In this document: one piece after another, positions 1 through 13,600 of the stretch
How positions within the stretch are numbered: the stretch's first letter is position 1
How the letters are laid out: each line of letters begins with the position of its first letter
Origin: Heligmosomoides polygyrus polygyrus
Lineage: Eukaryota > Nematoda > Chromadorea > Rhabditida > Heligmosomidae
Length of the DNA: 64,000 nucleotides
Assembly (NCBI GenBank): GCA_947396885.1
Contig: OX377206.1
Location: 51,257,631 to 51,321,630, forward strand
Direction: 5' to 3'
Notes under the pieces: generated by a model
Database searches by the model: none
What the model was told of the DNA's origin: nothing
The model's input: only the letters and a program-made list of their open reading frames with translations
Program-made: the position numbers and the translations under genes

Positions 1-3000
1 GTGTTTATCGGTTTCTTCGCTCACATGAGATAGTGTGACATGACTATCGTCTTAGTACTTCCTCAAGAACGACATCCGCAATCGAGGTATCTGTGAACAT
101 CGTCAGACATCAATCATAATCGGATCATTAAACAGTCAAGAGCTCTCATTTTCGCGGGACAATTCTTTGATTTCAGTTTGGTAATGGTGATTGTCTTTAT
201 CGATTTCTTCGGCAACATCACATAGTGTGACATGGCTGTCGTCTTTAAGAACTTCCTCAAGAACGACATCCGCAATCGACGTATCTTTGAACACCGTCAG
301 ACATCAATAAGAATCGGATCATTAAACAGTCAAGTGTTTTCATTTTTGCGTGAAAATTCTTTGATTTCAGCTTTTTCATGGTGAATGTGTTTATCGGTTT
401 CTTCGATCACATGAGATAGTGTGACATGACTATCGTCTTTAGTACTTCCTCAAGAACGACATCCGCAATCGAGGTATCTGTGAACATCGTCAGACATCAA
501 TCATAATCGGATCATTAAACAGTCAAATGCTCTTATTTTTGCGTGAAAATTCTTTGATTTCAGCTTTTTCATGGTGAATGTGTTTATCGGTTTCTTCGGT
601 CACATGAGATAGTGTGACATGACTATCGTCTTTAGTACTTCCTCAAGAACGACATCCGCAATCGAGGTATCTGTGAACATCGTCAGACATCAATCATAAT
701 CGGATCATTAAACAGTCAAGTGCTCTCATTTTTGCGTGAAAATTCTTTGATTTCAGCTTTTTCATGGTGAATGTGTTTATCGGCTTCTTGGGTCACATGA
801 GATAGTGTGACATAACTATCGTCTTTAGTACTTCCTCAAGAGCGACATCCGCAATCGAGGCATCTGTGAACATCGTCAGACATCAATCATAATCGGATCA
901 TTAAACAGTCAAGTGCTCTCATTTTTGCGTGAAAATTCTTTGATTTCAGCTTTTTCATGGTGAATGTGTTTATCGGCTTCTTCGGTCACATGAGATAGTG
1001 TGACATGACTATCGTCTTTAGTAAGTGTGACATGACTATCGTCTTTAGTACTTCCTCAAGAGCGACATCCGCAATCGAGGTATCTGTGAACATCGTCTGA
1101 CATCAATCATAATCGGATCATTAAACAGTCAAGTGCTCTCATTTTTGCGTGAAAATTCTTTGATTTCAGCTTTTTCATGGTGAATGTGTTTATCGGCTTC
1201 TTCGGTCACATGAGATAGTGTGACATGACTATCGTCTTTAGTACTTCCTCAAGAGCGACATCCGCAATCGAGGTATCTGTGAACATCGTCAGACATCAAT
1301 CATAATCGGATAATTAAACAGTCAAGTGCTCTCATTTTTGCGTGAAAATTCTTTGATTTCAGCTTTTTCATGGTGAATGTGTTTATCGGTTTCTTCGCTC
1401 ACATGAGATAGTGTGACATGACTATCGTCTTAGTACTTGCTCAAGAACGACATCCGCAATCGAGGTATCTGTGAACATCGTCAGACATCAATCATAATCG
1501 GATCATTAAACAGTCAAGAGCTCCCATTTTTGCGGGACAATTCTTTGATTTCAGTTTGGTAATGGTGATTGTCTTTATCGATTTCTTCGGCAACATCACA
1601 TAGTGTGACATGGCTGTCGTCTTTAAGAACTTCCTCAAGAACGACATCCGCAATCGACGTATCTTTGAACACCGTCAGACATCAATCATAATCGGATCAT
1701 TAAACAGTCAAGTGCTCTCATTTTTGCGTGAAAATTCTTTGATTTCAGCTTTTTCATGGTGAATGTGTTTATCGGCTTCTTCGGTCACATGAGATAGTGT
1801 GACATGACTATCGTCTTTAGTACTTCCTCAAGAGCGACATCCGCAATCGAGGTATCTGTGAACATCGTCAGACATCAATCATAATCGGATAATTAAACAG
1901 TCAAGTGCTCTCATTTTTGCGTGAAAATTCTTTGATTTCAGCTTTTTCATGGTGAATGTGTTTATCGGTTTCTTCGCTCACATGAGATAGTGTGACATGA
2001 CTATCGTCTTAGTACTTCCTCAAGAACGACATCCGCAATCGAGGTATCTGTGAACATCGTCAGACATCAATCATAATCGGATCATTAAACAGTCAAGAGC
2101 TCTCATTTTCGCGGGACAATTCTTTGATTTCAGTTTGGTAATGGTGATTGTCTTTATCGATTTCTTCGGCAACATCACATAGTGTGACATGGCTGTCGTC
2201 TTTAAGAACTTCCTCAAGAACGACATCCGCAATCGACGTATCTTTGAACACCGTCAGACATCAATAAGAATCGGATCATTAAACAGTCAAGTGTTTTCAT
2301 TTTTGCGTGAAAATTCTTTGATTTCAGCTTTTTCATGGTGAATGTGTTTATCGGTTTCTTCGATCACATGAGATAGTGTGACATGACTATCGTCTTTAGT
2401 ACTTCCTCAAGAACGACATCCGCAATCGAGGTATCTGTGAACATCGTCAGACATCAATCATAATCGGATCATTAAACAGTCAAATGCTCTTATTTTTGCG
2501 TGAAAATTCTTTGATTTCAGCTTTTTCATGGTGAATGTGTTTATCGGTTTCTTCGGTCACATGAGATAGTGTGACATGACTATCGTCTTTAGTACTTCCT
2601 CAAGAACGACATCCGCAATCGAGGTATCTGTGAACATCGTCAGACATCAATCATAATCGGATCATTAAACAGTCAAGTGCTCTCATTTTTGCGTGAAAAT
2701 TCTTTGATTTCAGCTTTTTCATGGGTGAATGTGTTTATCGGCTTCTTCGGTCACATGAGATAGTGTGACATAACTATCGTCTTTAGTACTTCCTCAAGAG
2801 CGACATCCGCAATCGAGGCATCTGTGAACATCGTCAGACATCAATCATAATCGGATCATTAAACAGTCAAGTGCTCTCATTTTTGCGTGAAAATTCTTTG
2901 ATTTCAGCTTTTTCATGGTGAATGTGTTTATCGGCTTCTTCGGTCACATGAGATAGTGTGACATGACTATCGTCTTTAGTAAGTGTGACATGACTATCGT

Positions 3001-3210
3001 CTTTAGTACTTCCTCAAGAGCGACATCCGCAATCGAGGTATCTGTGAACATCGTCTGACATCAATCATAATCGGATCATTAAACAGTCAAGTGCTCTCAT
3101 TTTTGCGTGAAAATTCTTTGATTTCAGCTTTTTCATGGTGAATGTGTTTATCGGCTTCTTCGGTCACATGAGATAGTGTGACATGACTATCGTCTTTAGT
3201 ACTTCCTCAA
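1..3210. repeat. 1,957-bp HOR pair at the left edge of the window
   Basis: Bases 1 to about 1,250 recur at about 1,958-3,210 with an offset of 1,957-1,958 bp. The one-base change in offset comes from an extra G in TTCATGGGTGAATG of the right copy (about 2,720). The order of variants is the same in both: CGCTCAC, then a class B monomer, then GTGTTTTCATTTTTG, then CAAATGCTCTTATTTT, then CATAACTATC, then the 27-bp duplication. The copies part near 1,255 / 3,213, where the right copy reads GAGGGACATCCGCCATC. Confidence 0.85.
997..1050 (+). repeat. 27-bp internal tandem duplication inside a monomer (first of 16)
   Basis: The 27-bp segment beginning AGTGTGACATGACTATCG and ending CTTTAGTA occurs twice in a row (997-1023 and 1024-1050), lengthening the monomer from 193 to 220 bp. 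By eye I count sixteen monomers with this duplication, at about 1.0, 3.0, 5.9, 6.3, 6.7, 8.7, 12.0, 14.9, 15.3, 15.7, 17.6, 20.0, 20.4, 34.9, 39.2 and 42.3 kb. The junction creates the string GTAAGT, which does not occur in undoubled monomers. The identical junction everywhere indicates one origin followed by spread within the array. Confidence 0.93.
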
Positions 3211-6200
3211 GAGGGACATCCGCCATCGAGGTATCTGAGAACATCGTCAGACATCAATCATAATCGGATCATTAAACAGTCAAGAGCTCTCATTTTTGCG
3301 GGACAATTCTTTGATTTTAGCTTGTTAATAGTGATTGTCTTTATCGATTTCTTCGGCAACATCACATAGTGTGACATGACTGTCGTCTTTAAAAACTTTC
3401 TCAAGAACGAACTTCACAATCCACATATCTCTCAACACCGTCAGACGTCACACTGAGACAGATCACTAGAAGGATCGAAACTACTATTTTGACAGGATAG
3501 CTATTTCGCGCGAGCTTGTATGGCTTTTATGTCTATCAGTTTCTTCGGCCACACAAGATAGTGTGACATGACTATCGTGTTCAGGTACTTCCTCAAGAAC
3601 GACATCCGGGATCGACGTATCTGAAACGCCGTCACTGAGAATCGGATCATTATCCAGTCAAGAGCTCTCACTTTTTGCGTGAAGATTCTTTGATTTCCGC
3701 TTCTTCATGTTGAATGTATTTATCGGTTTCTTCGGCCACACCGGATAGTGCAACATGACTATCGTCTTTAGTACTTCCTCAAGAACGACATCCGCAATCG
3801 AGGTATCTGTGAACACCGTCAGACGTCAATGAGAATCGGATCATTAAGCAGTCAAGAGCTCTCATCCTTCCGGGAAAATTCACTGATTTCAGTTTGGTAA
3901 TGGTGACTGTCTTTATCGATTTCTTGGGCAACATCACATAGTGTGACATCGCTGTCGTCTTTAGGAACTTCTGCAAGAACGAGCTTCACAATCCACATAT
4001 CTCTCAACACCGTCAGACGTCACACTGAGACAGATCACTAGAAGGATCGAAACTACTATTTTGACAGGATAGCTATTTCGCGTGAGCTTGTATGGTTTTT
4101 ATGTCTATCAGTTTCTTTGGCCACACAAGATAGTGTGACATGACTATCGTGTTCAGGTACTTCCTCAAGAACGACATCCGGGATCGACGTATCTGTAAAC
4201 GCCGTCACTGAGAATCGGATCCTTAAACAGTAAAGTGCTCTCATTTTTGCGTGAAAATTCTTTGATTTCAGCTTTTTCATGGTGAATGTGTTTTTCGGTT
4301 TCTTCGGCCACATTACATAGTGTGACATGACTATTGTGTTCAGGTACTTCCTCAAGAACGACATCCGGGATCGACTTATCTGTAAACGCCGTCACTGAGA
4401 ATCGGATCATTAAACAGTCAAGTGCTCTCATTTTTGCGTGAAAATTCTTTGATTTCAGCTTTTTCATGGTGAATGTGTTTATCGGTTTCTTCGGTCACAT
4501 GAGATAGTGTGACATGACTATCGTCTTTAGTACTTCCTCAAGAACGACATCCGCAATCGAGGTATCTGTGAACATCGTCAGACATCAATCATAATCGGAT
4601 CATTAAACAGTCAAGAGCTCTCATTTTTGCGGGACAATTCATTGATTTCAGTTTGGTAATGGTGATTGTCTTTATCGATTTCTTCGGCAACATCACATAG
4701 TGTGACATGGCTGTCGTCTTTAAGAACTTCCTCAAGAACGACATCCGCAATCGACGTATCTTTGAACACCGTCAGACATCAATCAGAATCGGATCATTAA
4801 ACAGTCAAGCGTTCTCATTTTTGCGTGAAAATTCTTTGATTTCAGCTTTTTCATGGTGAATGTGTTTATCAGTTTCTTCGATCACATGAGATAGTGTGAC
4901 ATGACTATCGTCTTTAGTACTTCCTCAAGAACGACATCCGCAATCGAGGTATCTGTGAACATCGTCAGACATCAATCATAATCGGATCATTAAACAGTCA
5001 AGTGCTCTCATTTTTGCGTGAAAATTCTTTGATTTCAGCTTTTTCATGGTGAATGTGTTTATCGGCTTCTTCGGTCACATGAGATAGTGTGACATGACTA
5101 TCGTCTTTAGTACTTCCTCAAGAACGACATCCGCAATCGAGGTATCTGTGAACATCGTCAGACATCAATCATAATCGGATCATTAAACAGTCAAGAGCTC
5201 TCATTTTTGCGGGACAATTCATTGATTTCAGTTTGGTAATGGTGATTGTCTTTATCGATTTCTTCGGCAACATCACATAGTGTGACATGGCTGTCGTCTT
5301 TAAGAACTTCCTCAAGAACGACATCCGCAATCGACGTATCTTTGAACACCGTCAGACATCAATCAGAATCGGATCATTAAACAGTCAAGCGTTCTCATTT
5401 TTGCGTGAAAATTCTTTGATTTCAGCTTTTTCATGGTGAATGTGTTTATCAGTTTCTTCGATCACATGAGATAGTGTGACATGACTATCGTCTTTAGTAC
5501 TTCCTCAAGAACGACATCCGCAATCGAGGTATCTGTGAACATCGTCAGACATCAATCATAATCGGATCATTAAACAGTCAAGTGCTCTCATTTTTGCGTG
5601 AAAATTCTTTGATTTCAGCTTTTTCATGGTGAATGTGTTTATCGGCTTCTTCGGTCACATGAGATAGTGTGACATGACTATCGTCTTTAGTACTTCCTCA
5701 AGAGCGACATCCGCAATCGAGGTATCTGTGAACACCGTCAGACGTCAATGAGAATCGGATCATTAAGCAGTCAAGAGCTCTCATTTTTGCGTGAAAATTC
5801 TTTGATTTCAGCTTTTTCATGGTGAATGTGTTTATCGGCTTCTTCGGTCACATGAGATAGTGTGACATGACTATCGTCTTTAGTAAGTGTGACATGACTA
5901 TCGTCTTTAGTACTTCCTCAAGAGCGACATCCGCAATCGAGGTATCTGTGAACATCGTCTGACATCAATCATAATCGGATCATTAAACAGTCAAGTGCTC
6001 TCATTTTTGCGTGAAAATTCTTTGATTTCAGCTTTTTCATGGGTGAATGTGTTTATCGGCTTCTTCGGTCACATGAGATAGTGTGACATAACTATCGTCT
6101 TTAGTACTTCCTCAAGAGCGACATCCGCAATCGAGGCATCTGTGAACATCGTCAGACATCAATCATAATCGGATCATTAAACAGTCAAGTGCTCTCATTT

Positions 6201-9200
6201 TTGCGTGAAAATTCTTTGATTTCAGCTTTTTCATGGTGAATGTGTTTATCGGCTTCTTCGGTCACATGAGATAGTGTGACATGACTATCGTCTTTAGTAA
6301 GTGTGACATGACTATCGTCTTTAGTACTTCCTCAAGAGCGACATCCGCAATCGAGGTATCTGTGAACATCGTCTGACATCAATCATAATCGGATCATTAA
6401 ACAGTCAAGTGCTCTCATTTTTGCGTGAAAATTCTTTGATTTCAGCTTTTTCATGGGTGAATGTGTTTATCGGCTTCTTCGGTCACATGAGATAGTGTGA
6501 CATAACTATCGTCTTTAGTACTTCCTCAAGAGCGACATCCGCAATCGAGGCATCTGTGAACATCGTCAGACATCAATCATAATCGGATCATTAAACAGTC
6601 AAGTGCTCTCATTTTTGCGTGAAAATTCTTTGATTTCAGCTTTTTCATGGTGAATGTGTTTATCGGCTTCTTCGGTCACATGAGATAGTGTGACATGACT
6701 ATCGTCTTTAGTAAGTGTGACATGACTATCGTCTTTAGTACTTCCTCAAGAGCGACATCCGCAATCGAGGTATCTGTGAACATCGTCTGACATCAATCAT
6801 AATCGGATCATTAAACAGTCAAGTGCTCTCATTTTTGCGTGAAAATTCTTTGATTTCAGCTTTTTCATGGTGAATGTGTTTATCGGCTTCTTCGGTCACA
6901 TGAGATAGTGTGACATGACTATCGTCTTTAGTACTTCCTCAAGAGCGACATCCGCAATCGAGGTATCTGTGAACATCGTCAGACATCAATCATAATCGGA
7001 TAATTAAACAGTCAAGTGCTCTCATTTTTGCGTGAAAATTCTTTGATTTCAGCTTTTTCATGGTGAATGTGTTTATCGGTTTCTTCGCTCACATGAGATA
7101 GTGTGACATGACTATCGTCTTAGTACTTGCTCAAGAACGACATCCGCAATCGAGGTATCTGTGAACATCGTCAGACATCAATCATAATCGGATCATTAAA
7201 CAGTCAAGAGCTCCCATTTTTGCGGGACAATTCTTTGATTTCAGTTTGGTAATGGTGATTGTCTTTATCGATTTCTTCGGCAACATCACATAGTGTGACA
7301 TGGCTGTCGTCTTTAAGAACTTCCTCAAGAACGACATCCGCAATCGACGTATCTTTGAACACCGTCAGACATCAATCATAATCGGATCATTAAACAGTCA
7401 AGTGCTCTCATTTTTGCGTGAAAATTCTTTGATTTCAGCTTTTTCATGGTGAATGTGTTTATCGGCTTCTTCGGTCACATGAGATAGTGTGACATGACTA
7501 TCGTCTTTAGTACTTCCTCAAGAGCGACATCCGCAATCGAGGTATCTGTGAACATCGTCAGACATCAATCATAATCGGATAATTAAACAGTCAAGTGCTC
7601 TCATTTTTGCGTGAAAATTCTTTGATTTCAGCTTTTTCATGGTGAATGTGTTTATCGGTTTCTTCGCTCACATGAGATAGTGTGACATGACTATCGTCTT
7701 AGTACTTCCTCAAGAACGACATCCGCAATCGAGGTATCTGTGAACATCGTCAGACATCAATCATAATCGGATCATTAAACAGTCAAGAGCTCTCATTTTC
7801 GCGGGACAATTCTTTGATTTCAGTTTGGTAATGGTGATTGTCTTTATCGATTTCTTCGGCAACATCACATAGTGTGACATGGCTGTCGTCTTTAAGAACT
7901 TCCTCAAGAACGACATCCGCAATCGACGTATCTTTGAACACCGTCAGACATCAATAAGAATCGGATCATTAAACAGTCAAGTGTTTTCATTTTTGCGTGA
8001 AAATTCTTTGATTTCAGCTTTTTCATGGTGAATGTGTTTATCGGTTTCTTCGATCACATGAGATAGTGTGACATGACTATCGTCTTTAGTACTTCCTCAA
8101 GAACGACATCCGCAATCGAGGTATCTGTGAACATCGTCAGACATCAATCATAATCGGATCATTAAACAGTCAAATGCTCTTATTTTTGCGTGAAAATTCT
8201 TTGATTTCAGCTTTTTCATGGTGAATGTGTTTATCGGTTTCTTCGGTCACATGAGATAGTGTGACATGACTATCGTCTTTAGTACTTCCTCAAGAACGAC
8301 ATCCGCAATCGAGGTATCTGTGAACATCGTCAGACATCAATCATAATCGGATCATTAAACAGTCAAGTGCTCTCATTTTTGCGTGAAAATTCTTTGATTT
8401 CAGCTTTTTCATGGGTGAATGTGTTTATCGGCTTCTTCGGTCACATGAGATAGTGTGACATAACTATCGTCTTTAGTACTTCCTCAAGAGCGACATCCGC
8501 AATCGAGGCATCTGTGAACATCGTCAGACATCAATCATAATCGGATCATTAAACAGTCAAGTGCTCTCATTTTTGCGTGAAAATTCTTTGATTTCAGCTT
8601 TTTCATGGTGAATGTGTTTATCGGCTTCTTCGGTCACATGAGATAGTGTGACATGACTATCGTCTTTAGTAAGTGTGACATGACTATCGTCTTTAGTACT
8701 TCCTCAAGAGCGACATCCGCAATCGAGGTATCTGTGAACATCGTCTGACATCAATCATAATCGGATCATTAAACAGTCAAGTGCTCTCATTTTTGCGTGA
8801 AAATTCTTTGATTTCAGCTTTTTCATGGTGAATGTGTTTATCGGCTTCTTCGGTCACATGAGATAGTGTGACATGACTATCGTCTTTAGTACTTCCTCAA
8901 GAGGGACATCCGCCATCGAGGTATCTGAGAACATCGTCAGACATCAATCATAATCGGATCATTAAACAGTCAAGAGCTCTCATTTTTGCGGGACAATTCT
9001 TTGATTTTAGCTTGTTAATAGTGATTGTCTTTATCGATTTCTTCGGCAACATCACATAGTGTGACATGACTGTCGTCTTTAAAAACTTTCTCAAGAACGA
9101 ACTTCACAATCCACATATCTCTCAACACCGTCAGACGTCACACTGAGACAGATCACTAGAAGGATCGAAACTACTATTTTGACAGGATAGCTATTTCGCG

Positions 9201-10610
9201 CGAGCTTGTATGGCTTTTATGTCTATCAGTTTCTTCGGCCACACAAGATAGTGTGACATGACTATCGTGTTCAGGTACTTCCTCAAGAACGACATCCGGG
9301 ATCGACGTATCTGAAACGCCGTCACTGAGAATCGGATCATTATCCAGTCAAGAGCTCTCACTTTTTGCGTGAAGATTCTTTGATTTCCGCTTCTTCATGT
9401 TGAATGTATTTATCGGTTTCTTCGGCCACACCGGATAGTGCAACATGACTATCGTCTTTAGTACTTCCTCAAGAACGACATCCGCAATCGAGGTATCTGT
9501 GAACACCGTCAGACGTCAATGAGAATCGGATCATTAAGCAGTCAAGAGCTCTCATCCTTCCGGGAAAATTCACTGATTTCAGTTTGGTAATGGTGACTGT
9601 CTATATCGATTTCTTGGGCAACATCACATAGTGTGACATCGCTGTCGTCTTTAGGAACTTCTGCAAGAACGAGCTTCACAATCCACATATCTCTCAACAC
9701 CGTCAGACGTCACACTGAGACAGATCACTAGAAGGATCGAAACTACTATTTTGACAGGATAGCTATTTCGCGTGAGCTTGTATGGTTTTTATGTCTATCA
9801 GTTTCTTTGGCCACACAAGATAGTGTGACATGACTATCGTGTTCAGGTACTTCCTCAAGAACGACATCCGGGATCGACGTATCTGTAAACGCCGTCACTG
9901 AGAATCGGATCCTTAAACAGTAAAGTGCTCTCATTTTTGCGTGAAAATTCTTTGATTTCAGCTTTTTCATGGTGAATGTGTTTTTCGGTTTCTTCGGCCA
10001 CATTACATAGTGTGACATGACTATTGTGTTCAGGTACTTCCTCAAGAACGACATCCGGGATCGACTTATCTGTAAACGCCGTCACTGAGAATCGGATCAT
10101 TAAACAGTCAAGTGCTCTCATTTTTGCGTGAAAATTCTTTGATTTCAGCTTTTTCATGGTGAATGTGTTTATCGGTTTCTTCGGTCACATGAGATAGTGT
10201 GACATGACTATCGTCTTTAGTACTTCCTCAAGAACGACATCCGCAATCGAGGTATCTGTGAACATCGTCAGACATCAATCATAATCGGATCATTAAACAG
10301 TCAAGAGCTCTCATTTTTGCGGGACAATTCATTGATTTCAGTTTGGTAATGGTGATTGTCTTTATCGATTTCTTCGGCAACATCACATAGTGTGACATGG
10401 CTGTCGTCTTTAAGAACTTCCTCAAGAACGACATCCGCAATCGACGTATCTTTGAACACCGTCAGACATCAATCAGAATCGGATCATTAAACAGTCAAGC
10501 GTTCTCATTTTTGCGTGAAAATTCTTTGATTTCAGCTTTTTCATGGTGAATGTGTTTATCAGTTTCTTCGATCACATGAGATAGTGTGACATGACTATCG
10601 TCTTTAGTAC
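1630..10610. repeat. 8,980-bp HOR unit, copy 1
   Basis: Every position I compared from about 1,640 to 10,610 recurs exactly 8,980 bp downstream (for example 1681/10661, 2101/11081, 3181/12161, 5883/14863, 8871/17851). The unit contains both members of the 5,690-bp pair and the triplicated 414-bp dimers. The left limit is about 1,630, where 1,621 reads CTTTAAGAAC while 10,601 reads TCTTTAGTAC. Confidence 0.9.
5690..6930. repeat. 414-bp dimer HOR, three copies
   Basis: The GTAAGT junction of the 27-bp duplication occurs at 5883, 6297 and 6711, spacing 414 bp each time, that is one 220-bp and one 194-bp monomer. The partner monomer has TTCATGGGTGAATG with an extra G and CATAACTATC. The same triplet is repeated at 14,863, about 15,277 and about 15,691 in the second 8,980-bp unit. 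Elsewhere the dimer is present once (for example near 2.7-3.1 and 8.4-8.8 kb), so this is a local amplification. Confidence 0.85.
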
Positions 10611-13600
10611 TTCCTCAAGAACGACATCCGCAATCGACGTATCTTTGAACACCGTCAGACATCAATCATAATCGGATCATTAAACAGTCAAGTGCTCTCA
10701 TTTTTGCGTGAAAATTCTTTGATTTCAGCTTTTTCATGGTGAATGTGTTTATCGGCTTCTTCGGTCACATGAGATAGTGTGACATGACTATCGTCTTTAG
10801 TACTTCCTCAAGAGCGACATCCGCAATCGAGGTATCTGTGAACATCGTCAGACATCAATCATAATCGGATAATTAAACAGTCAAGTGCTCTCATTTTTGC
10901 GTGAAAATTCTTTGATTTCAGCTTTTTCATGGTGAATGTGTTTATCGGTTTCTTCGCTCACATGAGATAGTGTGACATGACTATCGTCTTAGTACTTCCT
11001 CAAGAACGACATCCGCAATCGAGGTATCTGTGAACATCGTCAGACATCAATCATAATCGGATCATTAAACAGTCAAGAGCTCTCATTTTCGCGGGACAAT
11101 TCTTTGATTTCAGTTTGGTAATGGTGATTGTCTTTATCGATTTCTTCGGCAACATCACATAGTGTGACATGGCTGTCGTCTTTAAGAACTTCCTCAAGAA
11201 CGACATCCGCAATCGACGTATCTTTGAACACCGTCAGACATCAATAAGAATCGGATCATTAAACAGTCAAGTGTTTTCATTTTTGCGTGAAAATTCTTTG
11301 ATTTCAGCTTTTTCATGGTGAATGTGTTTATCGGTTTCTTCGATCACATGAGATAGTGTGACATGACTATCGTCTTTAGTACTTCCTCAAGAACGACATC
11401 CGCAATCGAGGTATCTGTGAACATCGTCAGACATCAATCATAATCGGATCATTAAACAGTCAAATGCTCTTATTTTTGCGTGAAAATTCTTTGATTTCAG
11501 CTTTTTCATGGTGAATGTGTTTATCGGTTTCTTCGGTCACATGAGATAGTGTGACATGACTATCGTCTTTAGTACTTCCTCAAGAACGACATCCGCAATC
11601 GAGGTATCTGTGAACATCGTCAGACATCAATCATAATCGGATCATTAAACAGTCAAGTGCTCTCATTTTTGCGTGAAAATTCTTTGATTTCAGCTTTTTC
11701 ATGGGTGAATGTGTTTATCGGCTTCTTCGGTCACATGAGATAGTGTGACATAACTATCGTCTTTAGTACTTCCTCAAGAGCGACATCCGCAATCGAGGCA
11801 TCTGTGAACATCGTCAGACATCAATCATAATCGGATCATTAAACAGTCAAGTGCTCTCATTTTTGCGTGAAAATTCTTTGATTTCAGCTTTTTCATGGTG
11901 AATGTGTTTATCGGCTTCTTCGGTCACATGAGATAGTGTGACATGACTATCGTCTTTAGTAAGTGTGACATGACTATCGTCTTTAGTACTTCCTCAAGAG
12001 CGACATCCGCAATCGAGGTATCTGTGAACATCGTCTGACATCAATCATAATCGGATCATTAAACAGTCAAGTGCTCTCATTTTTGCGTGAAAATTCTTTG
12101 ATTTCAGCTTTTTCATGGTGAATGTGTTTATCGGCTTCTTCGGTCACATGAGATAGTGTGACATGACTATCGTCTTTAGTACTTCCTCAAGAGGGACATC
12201 CGCCATCGAGGTATCTGAGAACATCGTCAGACATCAATCATAATCGGATCATTAAACAGTCAAGAGCTCTCATTTTTGCGGGACAATTCTTTGATTTTAG
12301 CTTGTTAATAGTGATTGTCTTTATCGATTTCTTCGGCAACATCACATAGTGTGACATGACTGTCGTCTTTAAAAACTTTCTCAAGAACGAACTTCACAAT
12401 CCACATATCTCTCAACACCGTCAGACGTCACACTGAGACAGATCACTAGAAGGATCGAAACTACTATTTTGACAGGATAGCTATTTCGCGCGAGCTTGTA
12501 TGGCTTTTATGTCTATCAGTTTCTTCGGCCACACAAGATAGTGTGACATGACTATCGTGTTCAGGTACTTCCTCAAGAACGACATCCGGGATCGACGTAT
12601 CTGAAACGCCGTCACTGAGAATCGGATCATTATCCAGTCAAGAGCTCTCACTTTTTGCGTGAAGATTCTTTGATTTCCGCTTCTTCATGTTGAATGTATT
12701 TATCGGTTTCTTCGGCCACACCGGATAGTGCAACATGACTATCGTCTTTAGTACTTCCTCAAGAACGACATCCGCAATCGAGGTATCTGTGAACACCGTC
12801 AGACGTCAATGAGAATCGGATCATTAAGCAGTCAAGAGCTCTCATCCTTCCGGGAAAATTCACTGATTTCAGTTTGGTAATGGTGACTGTCTTTATCGAT
12901 TTCTTGGGCAACATCACATAGTGTGACATCGCTGTCGTCTTTAGGAACTTCTGCAAGAACGAGCTTCACAATCCACATATCTCTCAACACCGTCAGACGT
13001 CACACTGAGACAGATCACTAGAAGGATCGAAACTACTATTTTGACAGGATAGCTATTTCGCGTGAGCTTGTATGGTTTTTATGTCTATCAGTTTCTTTGG
13101 CCACACAAGATAGTGTGACATGACTATCGTGTTCAGGTACTTCCTCAAGAACGACATCCGGGATCGACGTATCTGTAAACGCCGTCACTGAGAATCGGAT
13201 CCTTAAACAGTAAAGTGCTCTCATTTTTGCGTGAAAATTCTTTGATTTCAGCTTTTTCATGGTGAATGTGTTTTTCGGTTTCTTCGGCCACATTACATAG
13301 TGTGACATGACTATTGTGTTCAGGTACTTCCTCAAGAACGACATCCGGGATCGACTTATCTGTAAACGCCGTCACTGAGAATCGGATCATTAAACAGTCA
13401 AGTGCTCTCATTTTTGCGTGAAAATTCTTTGATTTCAGCTTTTTCATGGTGAATGTGTTTATCGGTTTCTTCGGTCACATGAGATAGTGTGACATGACTA
13501 TCGTCTTTAGTACTTCCTCAAGAACGACATCCGCAATCGAGGTATCTGTGAACATCGTCAGACATCAATCATAATCGGATCATTAAACAGTCAAGAGCTC

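Larger units (their letters stand above)
720..10637. repeat. 5,690-bp-offset HOR pair (about 720-4,947 and about 6,410-10,637)
   Basis: Diagnostic variants recur at an offset of 5,690 bp: TAGTACTTGC at about 1,431 and 7,121, GAGGGACATCCGCCATC at about 3,210 and 8,900, and the start of the class C block at about 3,440 and 9,130. A single-base difference, CTTTATCG versus CTATATCG, separates the copies at about 3,913 and 9,603. The right boundary falls in a conserved monomer block near 10,600-10,637. The left boundary is approximate. Confidence 0.85.

Noticed and set aside
300..340. piRNA (Ruby) motif: minus-strand CTGTTTAAT in each monomer resembles CTGTTTCA
   Set aside because: The core GTTTC is broken (GTTTA), and the match recurs simply because the monomer recurs.
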